A stretch of DNA of 64,000 bases from CAYVVT01 sp964454335. Its GTDB lineage: Bacteria; Fidelibacterota; UBA8477; JABMPR01. Below the pieces are notes generated by a model, which ran no database searches, was not told the DNA's origin, and was given only the letters and a program-made list of their open reading frames with translations. Positions 52,073-60,298 of this stretch are shown piece by piece. A program made the translations under genes and the position numbers. The number at the start of each line of letters is the position of its first letter. The first letter of the stretch is position 1. The DNA is taken from the NCBI GenBank assembly GCA_964454335.1, contig CAYVVT010000008.1, positions 62,001 through 126,000 on the forward strand, given 5' to 3'.

Positions 52073-53085
52073 GCAGCACCTCCTTCAACACCTACATTGC
52101 CGTAGGCCTTGGCCAGATCGATGATACGTGAGGCCTGTGCCAGGCTGTTATCATACCAGGTCAGGGTCTTAACCATTCTCTTGGGTGAGCGCATGGTCGC
52201 CTTGGAATCGAAAACCACCGTATGGGTGTTCCCGATGACGTCGCTGGATACGATGGGATCTTCAGTGACCTCGATGAGATCGGGATGTTTCCCGGCAGCT
52301 GCGAACAGGGCGGTATTCACATCTTCGATGCTCACGCCATCTTTTTTGAGTTGAGTGGTGAGGTCCAGCAGGGATCCCAAGGGGATGGGGACATTCAGTG
52401 CAGAAGCTTGGACCTTGCCTTCCAGTTCGGGTAATACTTTCTCAACCCACTGTGCGGAATAACTGATATTGGGAATGATGTTCTTGGCTGCAGAACGACT
52501 GCGGCGGAAGTATTTCCCCACTAGATTCCGAATGGGCTGGTCACTGGTGTAGGCATGGATGGCTGTGGCAACACAGGCTTCAACACCAAATGCTTCGTGC
52601 AGTGTCTTGAGCATGAGTGCCAGCACATTGGTGGTGGATGATCCTGCTGAGACGATCCTGTCACTGGTACTGATGCTATCCTCATTCACACCCATGATGA
52701 CCATTCGATCCACCTCTTCATAAGGGATCGTAGAAAGGATCACCCGCTTCGCGCCGGCATCCAGGTGTCCCTGGAGCGTTTCAAGAGTGCGATACTTGTG
52801 GGTGGAATCGATAACGACGTCCACATCAAATGCATCCCAGGGTACATCACTGGGTGCGACTCCGTGGATCACACGTGCTTTGTGCCCATCTTTTACCAGG
52901 AAATTATCCTTCAGTTCTGTCCCGACAGGGCTGCGTCCATCGGTTTCCAGCAGGTAATGCAGGATATCCGGTTTGCCAAGATCACTGATGGCCACGATTT
53001 CCAGGTCTGGTTCCTCGAGACTCAACCGGTATATATCCCGGCCGATCTCCCCGAATCCCATCAGACCGATTTTGAGTTTGCTCAT
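52069..53085 (-). CDS. GAPDH paralogue lacking the catalytic cysteine
   Basis: A 338-residue protein alignable along its length with the downstream GAPDH. The Rossmann loop is kept (GLMGFGEIGRD). The active site is not: SNASCTTNC reads SAGSSTTNV, so Cys150 becomes Ser150; the phosphate motif TTTGAA becomes NISYSA; and Arg231 in AARVP becomes Asn in ALNVP. His177 (AIHAYT) survives, as do the subunit-interface strands. Phosphorylating GAPDH activity is therefore very unlikely. The intact frame and good RBS (GGGAGGAAA before the ATG at 53083-53085) argue for a functional protein, perhaps a heteromeric partner, NAD-binding regulator or different dehydrogenase. Translationally coupled to gap. Confidence 0.93.
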   Translation of the reverse strand: MSKLKIGLMGFGEIGRDIYRLSLEEPDLEIVAISDLGKPDILHYLLETDGRSPVGTELKDNFLVKDGHKARVIHGVAPSDVPWDAFDVDVVIDSTHKYRTLETLQGHLDAGAKRVILSTIPYEEVDRMVIMGVNEDSISTSDRIVSAGSSTTNVLALMLKTLHEAFGVEACVATAIHAYTSDQPIRNLVGKYFRRSRSAAKNIIPNISYSAQWVEKVLPELEGKVQASALNVPIPLGSLLDLTTQLKKDGVSIEDVNTALFAAAGKHPDLIEVTEDPIVSSDVIGNTHTVVFDSKATMRSPKRMVKTLTWYDNSLAQASRIIDLAKAYGNVGVEGGAA

Positions 53086-53109
53086 GAAAATTTCCTCCCA
53101 ATCTTGAGT

Positions 53110-53125
53110 AACTCTGTTATGAGTT
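53110..53125. promoter_or_regulatory. Inverted repeat in the GAPDH-pair promoter region
   Basis: AACTC-TGTTAT-GAGTT lies about 25 bases before the start codon of the GAPDH paralogue and overlaps a possible -10 (TTGCAA about 17 bases upstream on the minus strand). It is a candidate operator; no second copy was found near the TrmB gene. Confidence 0.35.
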
Positions 53126-53140
53126 CCGCTTGAATTTTGC

Positions 53141-53167
53141 AAAAAACCTGCCAATACCAAATGGCAG
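53141..53167 (-). terminator. Terminator of the TrmB-like gene
   Basis: On the minus strand CTGCCA-N8-TGGCAG is followed by GTTTTTTG, 22 bases after the stop codon. It implies that the GAPDH genes have their own promoter. Confidence 0.82.
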
Positions 53168-53188
53168 ATCTGAAAAATTTAATCCGCT

Positions 53189-54016
53189 TCAATGACCAAT
53201 GATCACAGGTTCATGGCTCTCATCAAGGAGCTCGTCGAGGACGTGAATATCACCTTCCAGCATGTCAGAAATAACCGGGGAAAGATTTTGTCCGAATCTC
53301 TGGCCAAACAAGGTGAGGTCGAGAATAATATAATTCAATGCAATTGACACAATTGCCGGATTTCGCGTCCAGGCCACCTTGTTCGTAGGCAGCATCTCCA
53401 CACCTCCCAGAAGTGCTGAATCCTGGTCCACAACCAGCAGGATCTTTTTGCTCCAAACCTGGGCCAGTTTTTCACTGTCCAGATTATAGGCGTATATCTC
53501 GCCGGGACCGGCAGGCAGATCACAAAATGAGAATGTGACCAGCCGTACTCCTCTGGCTACCGCGGCCTGAAGCTCAGGTAACAGCCGTTCGTATTCGGCC
53601 AACCACACTGAGAGATATATTGTACTTTCAGCCCCCTGGATCATGTTCTTGGCCCGGCTGATCATATTGTCATAGCCGCGTAAGTTCCAGAGATCGCCCA
53701 CTTCCATCTCTGAATTCACAGATTGCAGTGACTGCTTCAGTGTTTCGAGATTTGCACCGAAGTTTGCTTCCAGCAGCTCGTAAAATTGATCAGGCGGTAA
53801 AGGGATATAGCGGGTTGGATTCGTATCGACCCGACTCACCATGCCCGTTGTCTCGAGCCGTTTAAGGATCTCGTAGATAGCTGAGCGTGGGATCCCTGAA
53901 TTCCCGCTGACTTCATAGCCCGTAGCCGGGTTGCGATGTAGCAGACTCAGATACGCCTTGGCTTCGTTAGTGGTGAATCCGAATGATTTCAGTGCCGGTA
54001 ATAATTCTTCATACAT
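53189..54016 (-). CDS. TrmB-family transcriptional regulator
   Basis: A 275-residue protein. Winged helix at about residues 8-75 (FTTNEAKAYLSLLHRNPATGYEVS, IPRSAIYEILKRLETTGMVSRV), a short coiled segment, then a C-terminal effector domain (about 110-270; AKNMIQGAESTIYLSVW) of the PLD-like TrmB regulatory fold. TrmB proteins in archaea sense maltose, glucose or related sugars and control sugar transport and glycolysis. Position beside the GAPDH pair and alpha-glucan genes makes carbohydrate control likely, but this is inferred. Confidence 0.88.
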   Translation of the reverse strand: MYEELLPALKSFGFTTNEAKAYLSLLHRNPATGYEVSGNSGIPRSAIYEILKRLETTGMVSRVDTNPTRYIPLPPDQFYELLEANFGANLETLKQSLQSVNSEMEVGDLWNLRGYDNMISRAKNMIQGAESTIYLSVWLAEYERLLPELQAAVARGVRLVTFSFCDLPAGPGEIYAYNLDSEKLAQVWSKKILLVVDQDSALLGGVEMLPTNKVAWTRNPAIVSIALNYIILDLTLFGQRFGQNLSPVISDMLEGDIHVLDELLDESHEPVIIGH

Positions 54017-54278
54017 GAGGCGTGTCTCTGCTCCTAGTTACGCCTAATATATCATTGATCACAGGCCAGTGAAGGATTTTATCAATTCAGGGGAAAAATA
54101 TTGGGGATTGGCGGATTACCGAATTGGCGGATTAGCGGATCTAATCCCGCCTGCAGGGAGGGAAGATTGAGGATTGGAATTGGCGTCTTCTGTCTTCTGC
54201 CTCCTATCTGCAACCTTCTATCTCCTGCCCCCTTTTCCCTGTTCCATTCATAGTGCCGTTATTCTACATTTAGCCCCC
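54017..54278. other. Intergenic region with degenerate repeats
   Basis: 54098-54152 holds tandem near-repeats of GGCGGATTA-type units (GGATTGGCGGATTACCGAA / TTGGCGGATTAGCGGATC). 54178-54245 is a pyrimidine-rich run of CTTCTGTC/CTATCTCCTG-like blocks. The frame of the RND gene stays open through the second part, but without a start or RBS. Confidence 0.5.
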
Positions 54279-56561
54279 ATGATGAGACTCATAGAATCTG
54301 TTACCAGACATCCCCGCATCGTTATCATCCTCTCATTCATATTTATTTTTATCCTGGCGATCCCCCTCCCCAGGATCAGCGTCAATCCGGATCTGCAGGC
54401 TCTTATCCGCAAGGACGATCCAGATCTGGTGCGGATGGAGGAGCTTGAAGAACTTTTTGGAAGTCAGGACATTGTCCTCATCACATATGCCACTGATGAC
54501 GTGTTCTCACCTGAAGCTCTTGAAACGATCCGTTCCTTGAGTGACGAGATACTTGAGCTGCCTTACATCGATGATATACAGAGCCTTACCCACTACGAGA
54601 CCATCATGAGTGAGGACGATATGATGGCCGTGGACAACATTGTCCAGGAGATCCCTGCAACAAAAGCGGCAAGCGACTCACTTGCCCTACTGGCAATTGA
54701 CGATCCCCTCTTGAGCCAGATCCTTTTCTCACCGAACCGCAAACATACCGCGATACTCATTTTTCCAAAACAGGACATCGTGGATGAGCTTATCACCGAC
54801 GGATTAAGGCAGATCCTGGCACCTTATCAGGCTCGAGGAGAATCCCTGATGATCGGTGGTATGCCGGTGATCCGGGATCAGATGTCCAAGGATATTGCCA
54901 GGGATACCAGTTGGTTCATCCCACTGGGAATGGTCCTCATTGCCTTCCTGCTCTATTTCAGTTTCTGGTCCAGACGCGGCTTGATGCTGCCCCTCCTGGT
55001 GGTGGTACTCAGCATCACGGGGACACTGGGTTTCATGACATGGCTGAATTTGCAGCTCACCGTGATCTCCAGCATCATCCCGGTGATGCTCATCGCCGTT
55101 GCCAGCGCCTATGGTATCCATATCATTGCTAGGTATTTCGAGGACAGTCAGGAGATGCCGGAGGCGGACCGGCATGAGATCGTGGCTGAGGGCATGAAAC
55201 ACCTTTCCAAACCCATTTTCATGGCCGCTCTCACCACCATGATCGGTTTTCTTGCCCTGCTCTCTCACATTCTACCAGCATCAAAAGAGGTGGGATTCCT
55301 CACCAGTTTCGGTGTTCTGCTTGCCTTTTTGCTGTCAACCACCATGGTGCCAGCCATGCTGGTGCTCTTTCCCCGACCAAGTGAAAAACGCAAGAGCCGG
55401 AACACCAGCGCGAGAGTGGTGCCCAGGGTACTGGCCAAGCTTGGCAGTCTGGTATATATCCACCGCAAGTTGGTGATCATTCTATATGTATTATTGGCCG
55501 CCCTGGCCATGAGTGGTATCCCCAGGATCGTCGTGGACAGCAATCCGCTTAATTACTACTACCCGGAATCAGAGATCCGCCGGGTAAATGCCATCATCGA
55601 TGAGCATTTCGGTGGCGCCACCACCATGTCCATCGTCGTGGACGGCGACATTAAATCGCCGGATGTGCTCAGGCAGATCGATAAGATCCAGGACTACATG
55701 GAATCAGAAGAGATCGTGAGCTATACACTGGGGATCACCGACTTCATCAAGCTCATGAACCAGGCCATGAACGGTGGTGATCCGGACTATTTTGTCATCC
55801 CCGATTCAAGGGAGCTGGTCTCCCAGTACCTCCTGGTCTACTCCTGGGAGTCGAGCAATGCCTATCTCGACAATTATGTGGACTATGATTACCAGAGTGC
55901 CCAGATCGTGGTGCGTATCAACACGCTTGCGGTAATGGAAATGCGTGAACTCAAGGTGCGCATGGATGAGTGGTTGGATGAAAATATCAGTGTTGACAAT
56001 CAGCCGAAGGGCGAGGGCTATGCGGTCCTGCTGGGAAACCTCATCCCCATGATGATCAAGGGCCAGATCCGCAGTCTGATCCTCTCGGTGATCCTCCTGG
56101 CCCTGGTGACTGGCCTCATCTTCCGCTCACTGTCCGCAGCAATCATCTGCAGCATGCCGCTGAGCTTTGCCATGGCAGTGGTATTCGGCCTCATGGGCTA
56201 TTTTGAGATCGATCTGAATACGGCAACCTCCATGATCTCATCCATTATGATCGGGATCGGGATCGACTATACCATCCATTTCCTGTTCCGCTTCCGCGAG
56301 GAGGTCCGGAACGGTCTGGATGATGAGGCTGCCATGGTCAAATCCATGTCCACCACGGGACGCGGGATCGTCATCAATGCTGTGTCGGTAATGATCGGAT
56401 TTGCCGTATGCATGCTATCCTCATTCATTCCCATCTACTTCTTCGGCTGGCTCATCGTGGTATCCATTGCCATGTGTCTGGTCGCAGCCCTGACATTGCT
56501 TCCGGTAGTCATTCTCAATTTCAAACCCAAGTTCATCTACCGTCCCCCAAGAAAAGTCTAG
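54279..56561 (+). CDS. RND/MMPL family transporter 1
   Basis: About 760 residues, with the two-fold repeat of MMPL/RND lipid exporters: helix 1 (IVIILSFIFIFILAIPL), a periplasmic domain (about 45-205), five helices (about 210-370; SAYGIHIIARYFE after the fourth-type helix), helix 7, a second periplasmic domain and five final helices with the motif GIGIDYTIHFLFRFREE. The sterol-sensing-like layout is shared with HpnN and mycobacterial MmpL proteins, which move hydrophobic lipids. The ATG at 54279 is used because it begins just before the first helix; no strong RBS. It precedes the TetR-RND2-LolA-like-barrel operon. Confidence 0.92.
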   Translation: MMRLIESVTRHPRIVIILSFIFIFILAIPLPRISVNPDLQALIRKDDPDLVRMEELEELFGSQDIVLITYATDDVFSPEALETIRSLSDEILELPYIDDIQSLTHYETIMSEDDMMAVDNIVQEIPATKAASDSLALLAIDDPLLSQILFSPNRKHTAILIFPKQDIVDELITDGLRQILAPYQARGESLMIGGMPVIRDQMSKDIARDTSWFIPLGMVLIAFLLYFSFWSRRGLMLPLLVVVLSITGTLGFMTWLNLQLTVISSIIPVMLIAVASAYGIHIIARYFEDSQEMPEADRHEIVAEGMKHLSKPIFMAALTTMIGFLALLSHILPASKEVGFLTSFGVLLAFLLSTTMVPAMLVLFPRPSEKRKSRNTSARVVPRVLAKLGSLVYIHRKLVIILYVLLAALAMSGIPRIVVDSNPLNYYYPESEIRRVNAIIDEHFGGATTMSIVVDGDIKSPDVLRQIDKIQDYMESEEIVSYTLGITDFIKLMNQAMNGGDPDYFVIPDSRELVSQYLLVYSWESSNAYLDNYVDYDYQSAQIVVRINTLAVMEMRELKVRMDEWLDENISVDNQPKGEGYAVLLGNLIPMMIKGQIRSLILSVILLALVTGLIFRSLSAAIICSMPLSFAMAVVFGLMGYFEIDLNTATSMISSIMIGIGIDYTIHFLFRFREEVRNGLDDEAAMVKSMSTTGRGIVINAVSVMIGFAVCMLSSFIPIYFFGWLIVVSIAMCLVAALTLLPVVILNFKPKFIYRPPRKV

Positions 56562-56600
56562 CAAATTTTTACTTGCCACTGTGTGGCATGAAAACTATCT

Positions 56601-56630
56601 TGGAAACGAAATAAACGAAAAACGTTTCCA
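56601..56630. promoter_or_regulatory. Candidate TetR operator
   Basis: Perfect inverted repeat TGGAAACG (56601-56608) and CGTTTCCA (56623-56630), 14 bases apart. It ends immediately before the TTG start codon of the TetR gene, with further AAACGA motifs in the spacer. The position suggests autorepression of the operon. Confidence 0.6.
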
Positions 56631-57239
56631 TTGACCAAGTCTAACACAGATACTGAGAACACGATCCTGAGCGAGGGATTCGAACAGGTCATGCGCACTG
56701 GGGTGCGGGCTTTCACCGTAGAGTCCCTGGCTGGCAGCCTGGGCATGTCGAAGAAGACGATCTACAAGTTCTTTCCCAGCAAAGAGAAGCTGCTTCTGCG
56801 TATCATGCAGTTCATGACTGCCCGGGTCCGACGCCAGTTCGAGCGGATCATCACCGAAGAAGACAATGCCGCCCGCCAGTTCATCAAGGTCATGAACATG
56901 ATCATAGGTGTACTCTCCCAGGTCTCCGTAGAACGCATGCAGGAGCTCAAGGTCCGCTACCCCAGGATCTGGCTGTACGTGGAAGAGTTTCGCAGAGAGC
57001 GGCTTGAGAATTTCAAAGCCATTCTCATCCGGGGCCAGGACCAGGGTCTCGTGCGGGATGACATCGATGTCCATCAGATAGCCTTGCTATACATCGAGAT
57101 CATCAACCGCGTCTTTCAACCTGAATTCTTCGTTGAGAGCGGTATGAGCATCAAGGACACCTTGCATGTATTCATCAAGATATTCAGCCGGGGGATTTTC
57201 ACAGACGAAGGTTTAACCATCATAGAGGCAGCATCATGA
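56631..57239 (+). CDS. TetR/AcrR family transcriptional regulator
   Basis: A 202-residue helical repressor. The DNA-binding helices read FTVESLAGSLGMSKKTIYKFFPSKEKLL at about residues 28-57 (shown in the usual TetR positions), followed by an all-helical ligand domain. The start is TTG at 56631; the first ATG lies inside helix 1 and is too late. It overlaps the second RND gene by 4 bases, as local regulators of RND operons often do. The ligand is likely a lipid or other hydrophobic compound (inference). Confidence 0.92.
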   Translation: MTKSNTDTENTILSEGFEQVMRTGVRAFTVESLAGSLGMSKKTIYKFFPSKEKLLLRIMQFMTARVRRQFERIITEEDNAARQFIKVMNMIIGVLSQVSVERMQELKVRYPRIWLYVEEFRRERLENFKAILIRGQDQGLVRDDIDVHQIALLYIEIINRVFQPEFFVESGMSIKDTLHVFIKIFSRGIFTDEGLTIIEAAS

Positions 57240-59518
57240 AACAGTGGTTCATCAACCAGTCCATCCTCCATCCCATACGCAGCATCATCATCATGATCGT
57301 GGTTACCCTGCTCGTTGGCAGCGGTGCTCGCTTCATCGTCATCGATGATGATTTCCTGAACATGCTCCCCAATCACCTGCCGACAGTACAGGCATGGCAA
57401 GCGGTCCAGGAAGAATTCGGCAGTACCAACGTCGTCTTTGTGTCCTTTGGCCATCCTGGCGAGAAAGCTATCACCCAGGAGAACCTGGCCAAACTCTGGG
57501 ATGTCACCCAGGCCCTGGAAGAGTCTCCGCTGGTGGATGAGGTCATCAGTATCAGCTCACTGAACCGTATTGACAACGTGGACGACTTCATGGAGGTAGA
57601 TGACCTGCAACCCTATCGGGACCTCGATGCTGAGGAACTTCGTGACGTGGAGCGATATCTTGAAAAGAATCCCACCATGAAGGTCCGGATCCTGAGCAGA
57701 AATGAAGATTATCTCAATGTAGTGGTGCGTGGTCATGTGGATGGATCGGAGTCCGAACTGTCCAAAACCGTCACAGGAATCTGTAATGAGGCGTTAGAGG
57801 GATATACAATTCATTACGGGGGACAATCCTACATCACGGGTACACTTCCGCCTCTCATCCAGGCGGAGATCGTAGTCCTCCTGCGAGTGGGCATCATCAT
57901 CATGGCACTGATCCTGCTATTGAGCTTCAGGAACTTCCCGGCTCTCCTCATCGAATTGGTCACCATTATGCTCTCTCTGGTGTTCATGATGGGCAGCCTG
58001 GGCTGGATGTTCAAGCTGACGGGGGCTGACAAGTTCCTTTTCACCATGCTGAATTCCAGCATGCCCATGATCCTGTTGACCATCGCTAATTCCTACGGTG
58101 TCCACATCATCGTCAAATTCTTCAGGTATCTGAGGAAGGGACTGGACCGGGAGCAAGCCATCACAAGCACATTGGATTCCCTCCTACTCCCCATTTTCCT
58201 GACGAGTCTTACCACCATCATGGCCTTTCTCGCCCTGGTCTTCGCCCCGCTGGAGCCCCTCATGGGTTATGGTCTGGCCATTGCCTGCGGCATCATCTGG
58301 GCCTGGTTGCTCACCTCCATCTTCATGCCCTCCATCCTGCGTCTCAAGAAGTGGAACCTGGCATCCAGGGCAGTTCAACGCGATAGTCTCATTGAGAAGC
58401 TTGTCAGTGGTTACGCTGTATTTTTGAAGAAGCACCCTGTCAAGATCCTGGTGAGTTCGGCGCTGGTTGTGGTGATCTCCATCTATGGGTTCATGAAATT
58501 GAACATCGAGGTAAACATCAGCACCTTCTTCAAACCCGGCACCGAAATACGCGACAGCATCGATTTTCTGGATTCACAGATGACGGGTATGCTGGACTTC
58601 CAGCTACGGGTCGAAGGTGACATGCGGTCACCGGAAGTGCTGCAGAGGATGGATGATATCCAGAATTTCCTGGAACAGAACTATGAGGAGGTGACCACCA
58701 CCTTCTCCCTGGCCGATGTGATCAAGATGATGCACCGGACAGTGATGGATGATTCGGTGCAATATGAGACGATTCCCGAAACCCGGGGCAAGGTCAACAA
58801 TCTGCTCACCATGTATTCCATGTCCGGTGACCCGGATGATTTCAGCGGACTGGTGGATTACGACTACGAGGTAGGGCTACTCACGGCCTTTATGCGGACC
58901 ATGCGTACTTCAAGGATCGTGGAAATTGTTGGCGAGATCGAGGATTTCACCGCCCACGATCAACCAGAGGGTATGCAGGTTGGGATTACGGGCATGCTGG
59001 TGGTCATGGAGAACCTGGTGGGACTGGTTACACGCTCGTCCTTCATCAGCATCATTGTCTCCATCGTCATCATCGCCATCATCGCCGCGATCTTCTTCAG
59101 AGGCGTCATCTGGGGCTTGCTTGCGATTCTCCCGCTGGGGTCAGCAGTGATCATCAATTTTGGGTTGATGGGTTTGGTCGGCGTGGACCTGAACCATGTC
59201 ACCGCCCTGCTGACGGCTATCATCATCGGGGTCGGAGTTGATTTTGCCATCCACTACATCTCTCAATTCAAACGACACATGAACCGTGCCGATGACCTGG
59301 AGACAATCTCCATTGAAACGGTGAAGGACGTGGGTTCTCCCATCCTGTTGGATGCCGCATCCAACATGGCCTTCGGTTCCCTGTTGGTGTCTTCACTTCT
59401 GCCCTTGAAACACATGGGCGGTCTCATGGTGGTGGCCATGGTGGCAACCTCATTTGGAACTCTTACATTAATGGCCGCCATTATGGAACTGGCCAGGAAA
59501 AAACTGATCAATCAATAA
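57236..59518 (+). CDS. RND/MMPL family transporter 2
   Basis: A 760-residue paralogue of the transporter at 54279-56561 with the same architecture: helix 1 near residues 15-35, periplasmic domain 1, helices near 205-370 with NSYGVHIIVKFFRYLRKG, helix 7 near 405-425 and periplasmic domain 2. The final helices contain GVGVDFAIHYISQFKRH. The conserved acidic residue in the GVGVDF helix is the likely proton-relay Asp. ATG overlapping the TetR stop. Both pumps could act in one system or handle related substrates. Confidence 0.93.
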   Translation: MKQWFINQSILHPIRSIIIMIVVTLLVGSGARFIVIDDDFLNMLPNHLPTVQAWQAVQEEFGSTNVVFVSFGHPGEKAITQENLAKLWDVTQALEESPLVDEVISISSLNRIDNVDDFMEVDDLQPYRDLDAEELRDVERYLEKNPTMKVRILSRNEDYLNVVVRGHVDGSESELSKTVTGICNEALEGYTIHYGGQSYITGTLPPLIQAEIVVLLRVGIIIMALILLLSFRNFPALLIELVTIMLSLVFMMGSLGWMFKLTGADKFLFTMLNSSMPMILLTIANSYGVHIIVKFFRYLRKGLDREQAITSTLDSLLLPIFLTSLTTIMAFLALVFAPLEPLMGYGLAIACGIIWAWLLTSIFMPSILRLKKWNLASRAVQRDSLIEKLVSGYAVFLKKHPVKILVSSALVVVISIYGFMKLNIEVNISTFFKPGTEIRDSIDFLDSQMTGMLDFQLRVEGDMRSPEVLQRMDDIQNFLEQNYEEVTTTFSLADVIKMMHRTVMDDSVQYETIPETRGKVNNLLTMYSMSGDPDDFSGLVDYDYEVGLLTAFMRTMRTSRIVEIVGEIEDFTAHDQPEGMQVGITGMLVVMENLVGLVTRSSFISIIVSIVIIAIIAAIFFRGVIWGLLAILPLGSAVIINFGLMGLVGVDLNHVTALLTAIIIGVGVDFAIHYISQFKRHMNRADDLETISIETVKDVGSPILLDAASNMAFGSLLVSSLLPLKHMGGLMVVAMVATSFGTLTLMAAIMELARKKLINQ

Positions 59519-59529
59519 CCGGAGGAATC

Positions 59530-60279
59530 ATGTACCGTTTTCTTATAGCTATCCTGTTACCCCTCATCCTCTTTGGGCAGACGGCAGAGGAACTGGCCAA
59601 GGCCATGGATGAGCGTCCTTTTCCCATGGATATGCGCTCGGATCTCACCATGACACTCACCAACAAGCAGGGAAAAACGAGGGAATCCAGCATACGATCC
59701 ATTACTGCTGATGACAATACCAAGCAGATCATCTGGTTCCTTTCCCCTCCAGACGATAAAGGGGTTGCCTTCCTGAAGATCGAGCACGACGAAGGTGAAG
59801 ATGAAATGCGGTTGTGGTTACCCGCGTTTCAGAAAGTACGGCGGATCTCGTCCAAGAAAAAAGCCGACTCCTTCATGGGCTCCGATCTGAGCTACGAGGA
59901 TATGACCAGCCGTGGGCTCGATGAATACACCTACACACTGGAAGGCGAAAAGACCATCGATGGCACCCTGTGCCACGTTCTGGTAAGCACGCCCAATGAA
60001 GGTGTGACTCGTACCTATGGGAAGTTTGTCAGTTATGTCACCAAGGATGATGACATCCTCACCCTTTACGAAGAAGCCTTTGACCGCACGGGGAGCCTAC
60101 TGAAGAAACGAACAACAAAGTACCAGCAGGTAGGGAAATACAATTTACCCGTAGAGATGTTTGTGGAGAATGTCCAGACCGAGCATTCAACACGTCTTAC
60201 ATTCAGTAATATCGAAGTGGACCAGGGTGTCGAGTCAGATCTGTTCCAGGAGAAGAACCTGAAACGGTTACCACGCTAG
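59530..60279 (+). CDS. LolA-like periplasmic lipid/lipoprotein-carrier protein
   Basis: A 249-residue exported protein of the 'outer membrane lipoprotein-sorting' family (LolA_like). Signal peptide about residues 1-17 (FLIAILLPLILFGQ). The half-barrel follows, with MTLTNKQGKTRESSIR, IIWFLSPPDDKGVAFL, MRLWLPAFQKVRRISSK and the diagnostic FMGSDLSYEDM near residue 120. These proteins are regularly encoded beside MMPL/RND pumps and probably carry a hydrophobic cargo across the periplasm. RBS GGAGG lies 6 bases before the ATG and the gene starts 11 bases after RND2. Confidence 0.88.
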   Translation: MYRFLIAILLPLILFGQTAEELAKAMDERPFPMDMRSDLTMTLTNKQGKTRESSIRSITADDNTKQIIWFLSPPDDKGVAFLKIEHDEGEDEMRLWLPAFQKVRRISSKKKADSFMGSDLSYEDMTSRGLDEYTYTLEGEKTIDGTLCHVLVSTPNEGVTRTYGKFVSYVTKDDDILTLYEEAFDRTGSLLKKRTTKYQQVGKYNLPVEMFVENVQTEHSTRLTFSNIEVDQGVESDLFQEKNLKRLPR

Positions 60280-60298
60280 ACCATTTGAAGAGGTATTG

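Noticed and set aside
28380..54070. TGATCACAGG occurring at 28388, 53201 and 54057
   Set aside because: One site is inside a coding region and the sites have no common position relative to genes; probably chance.
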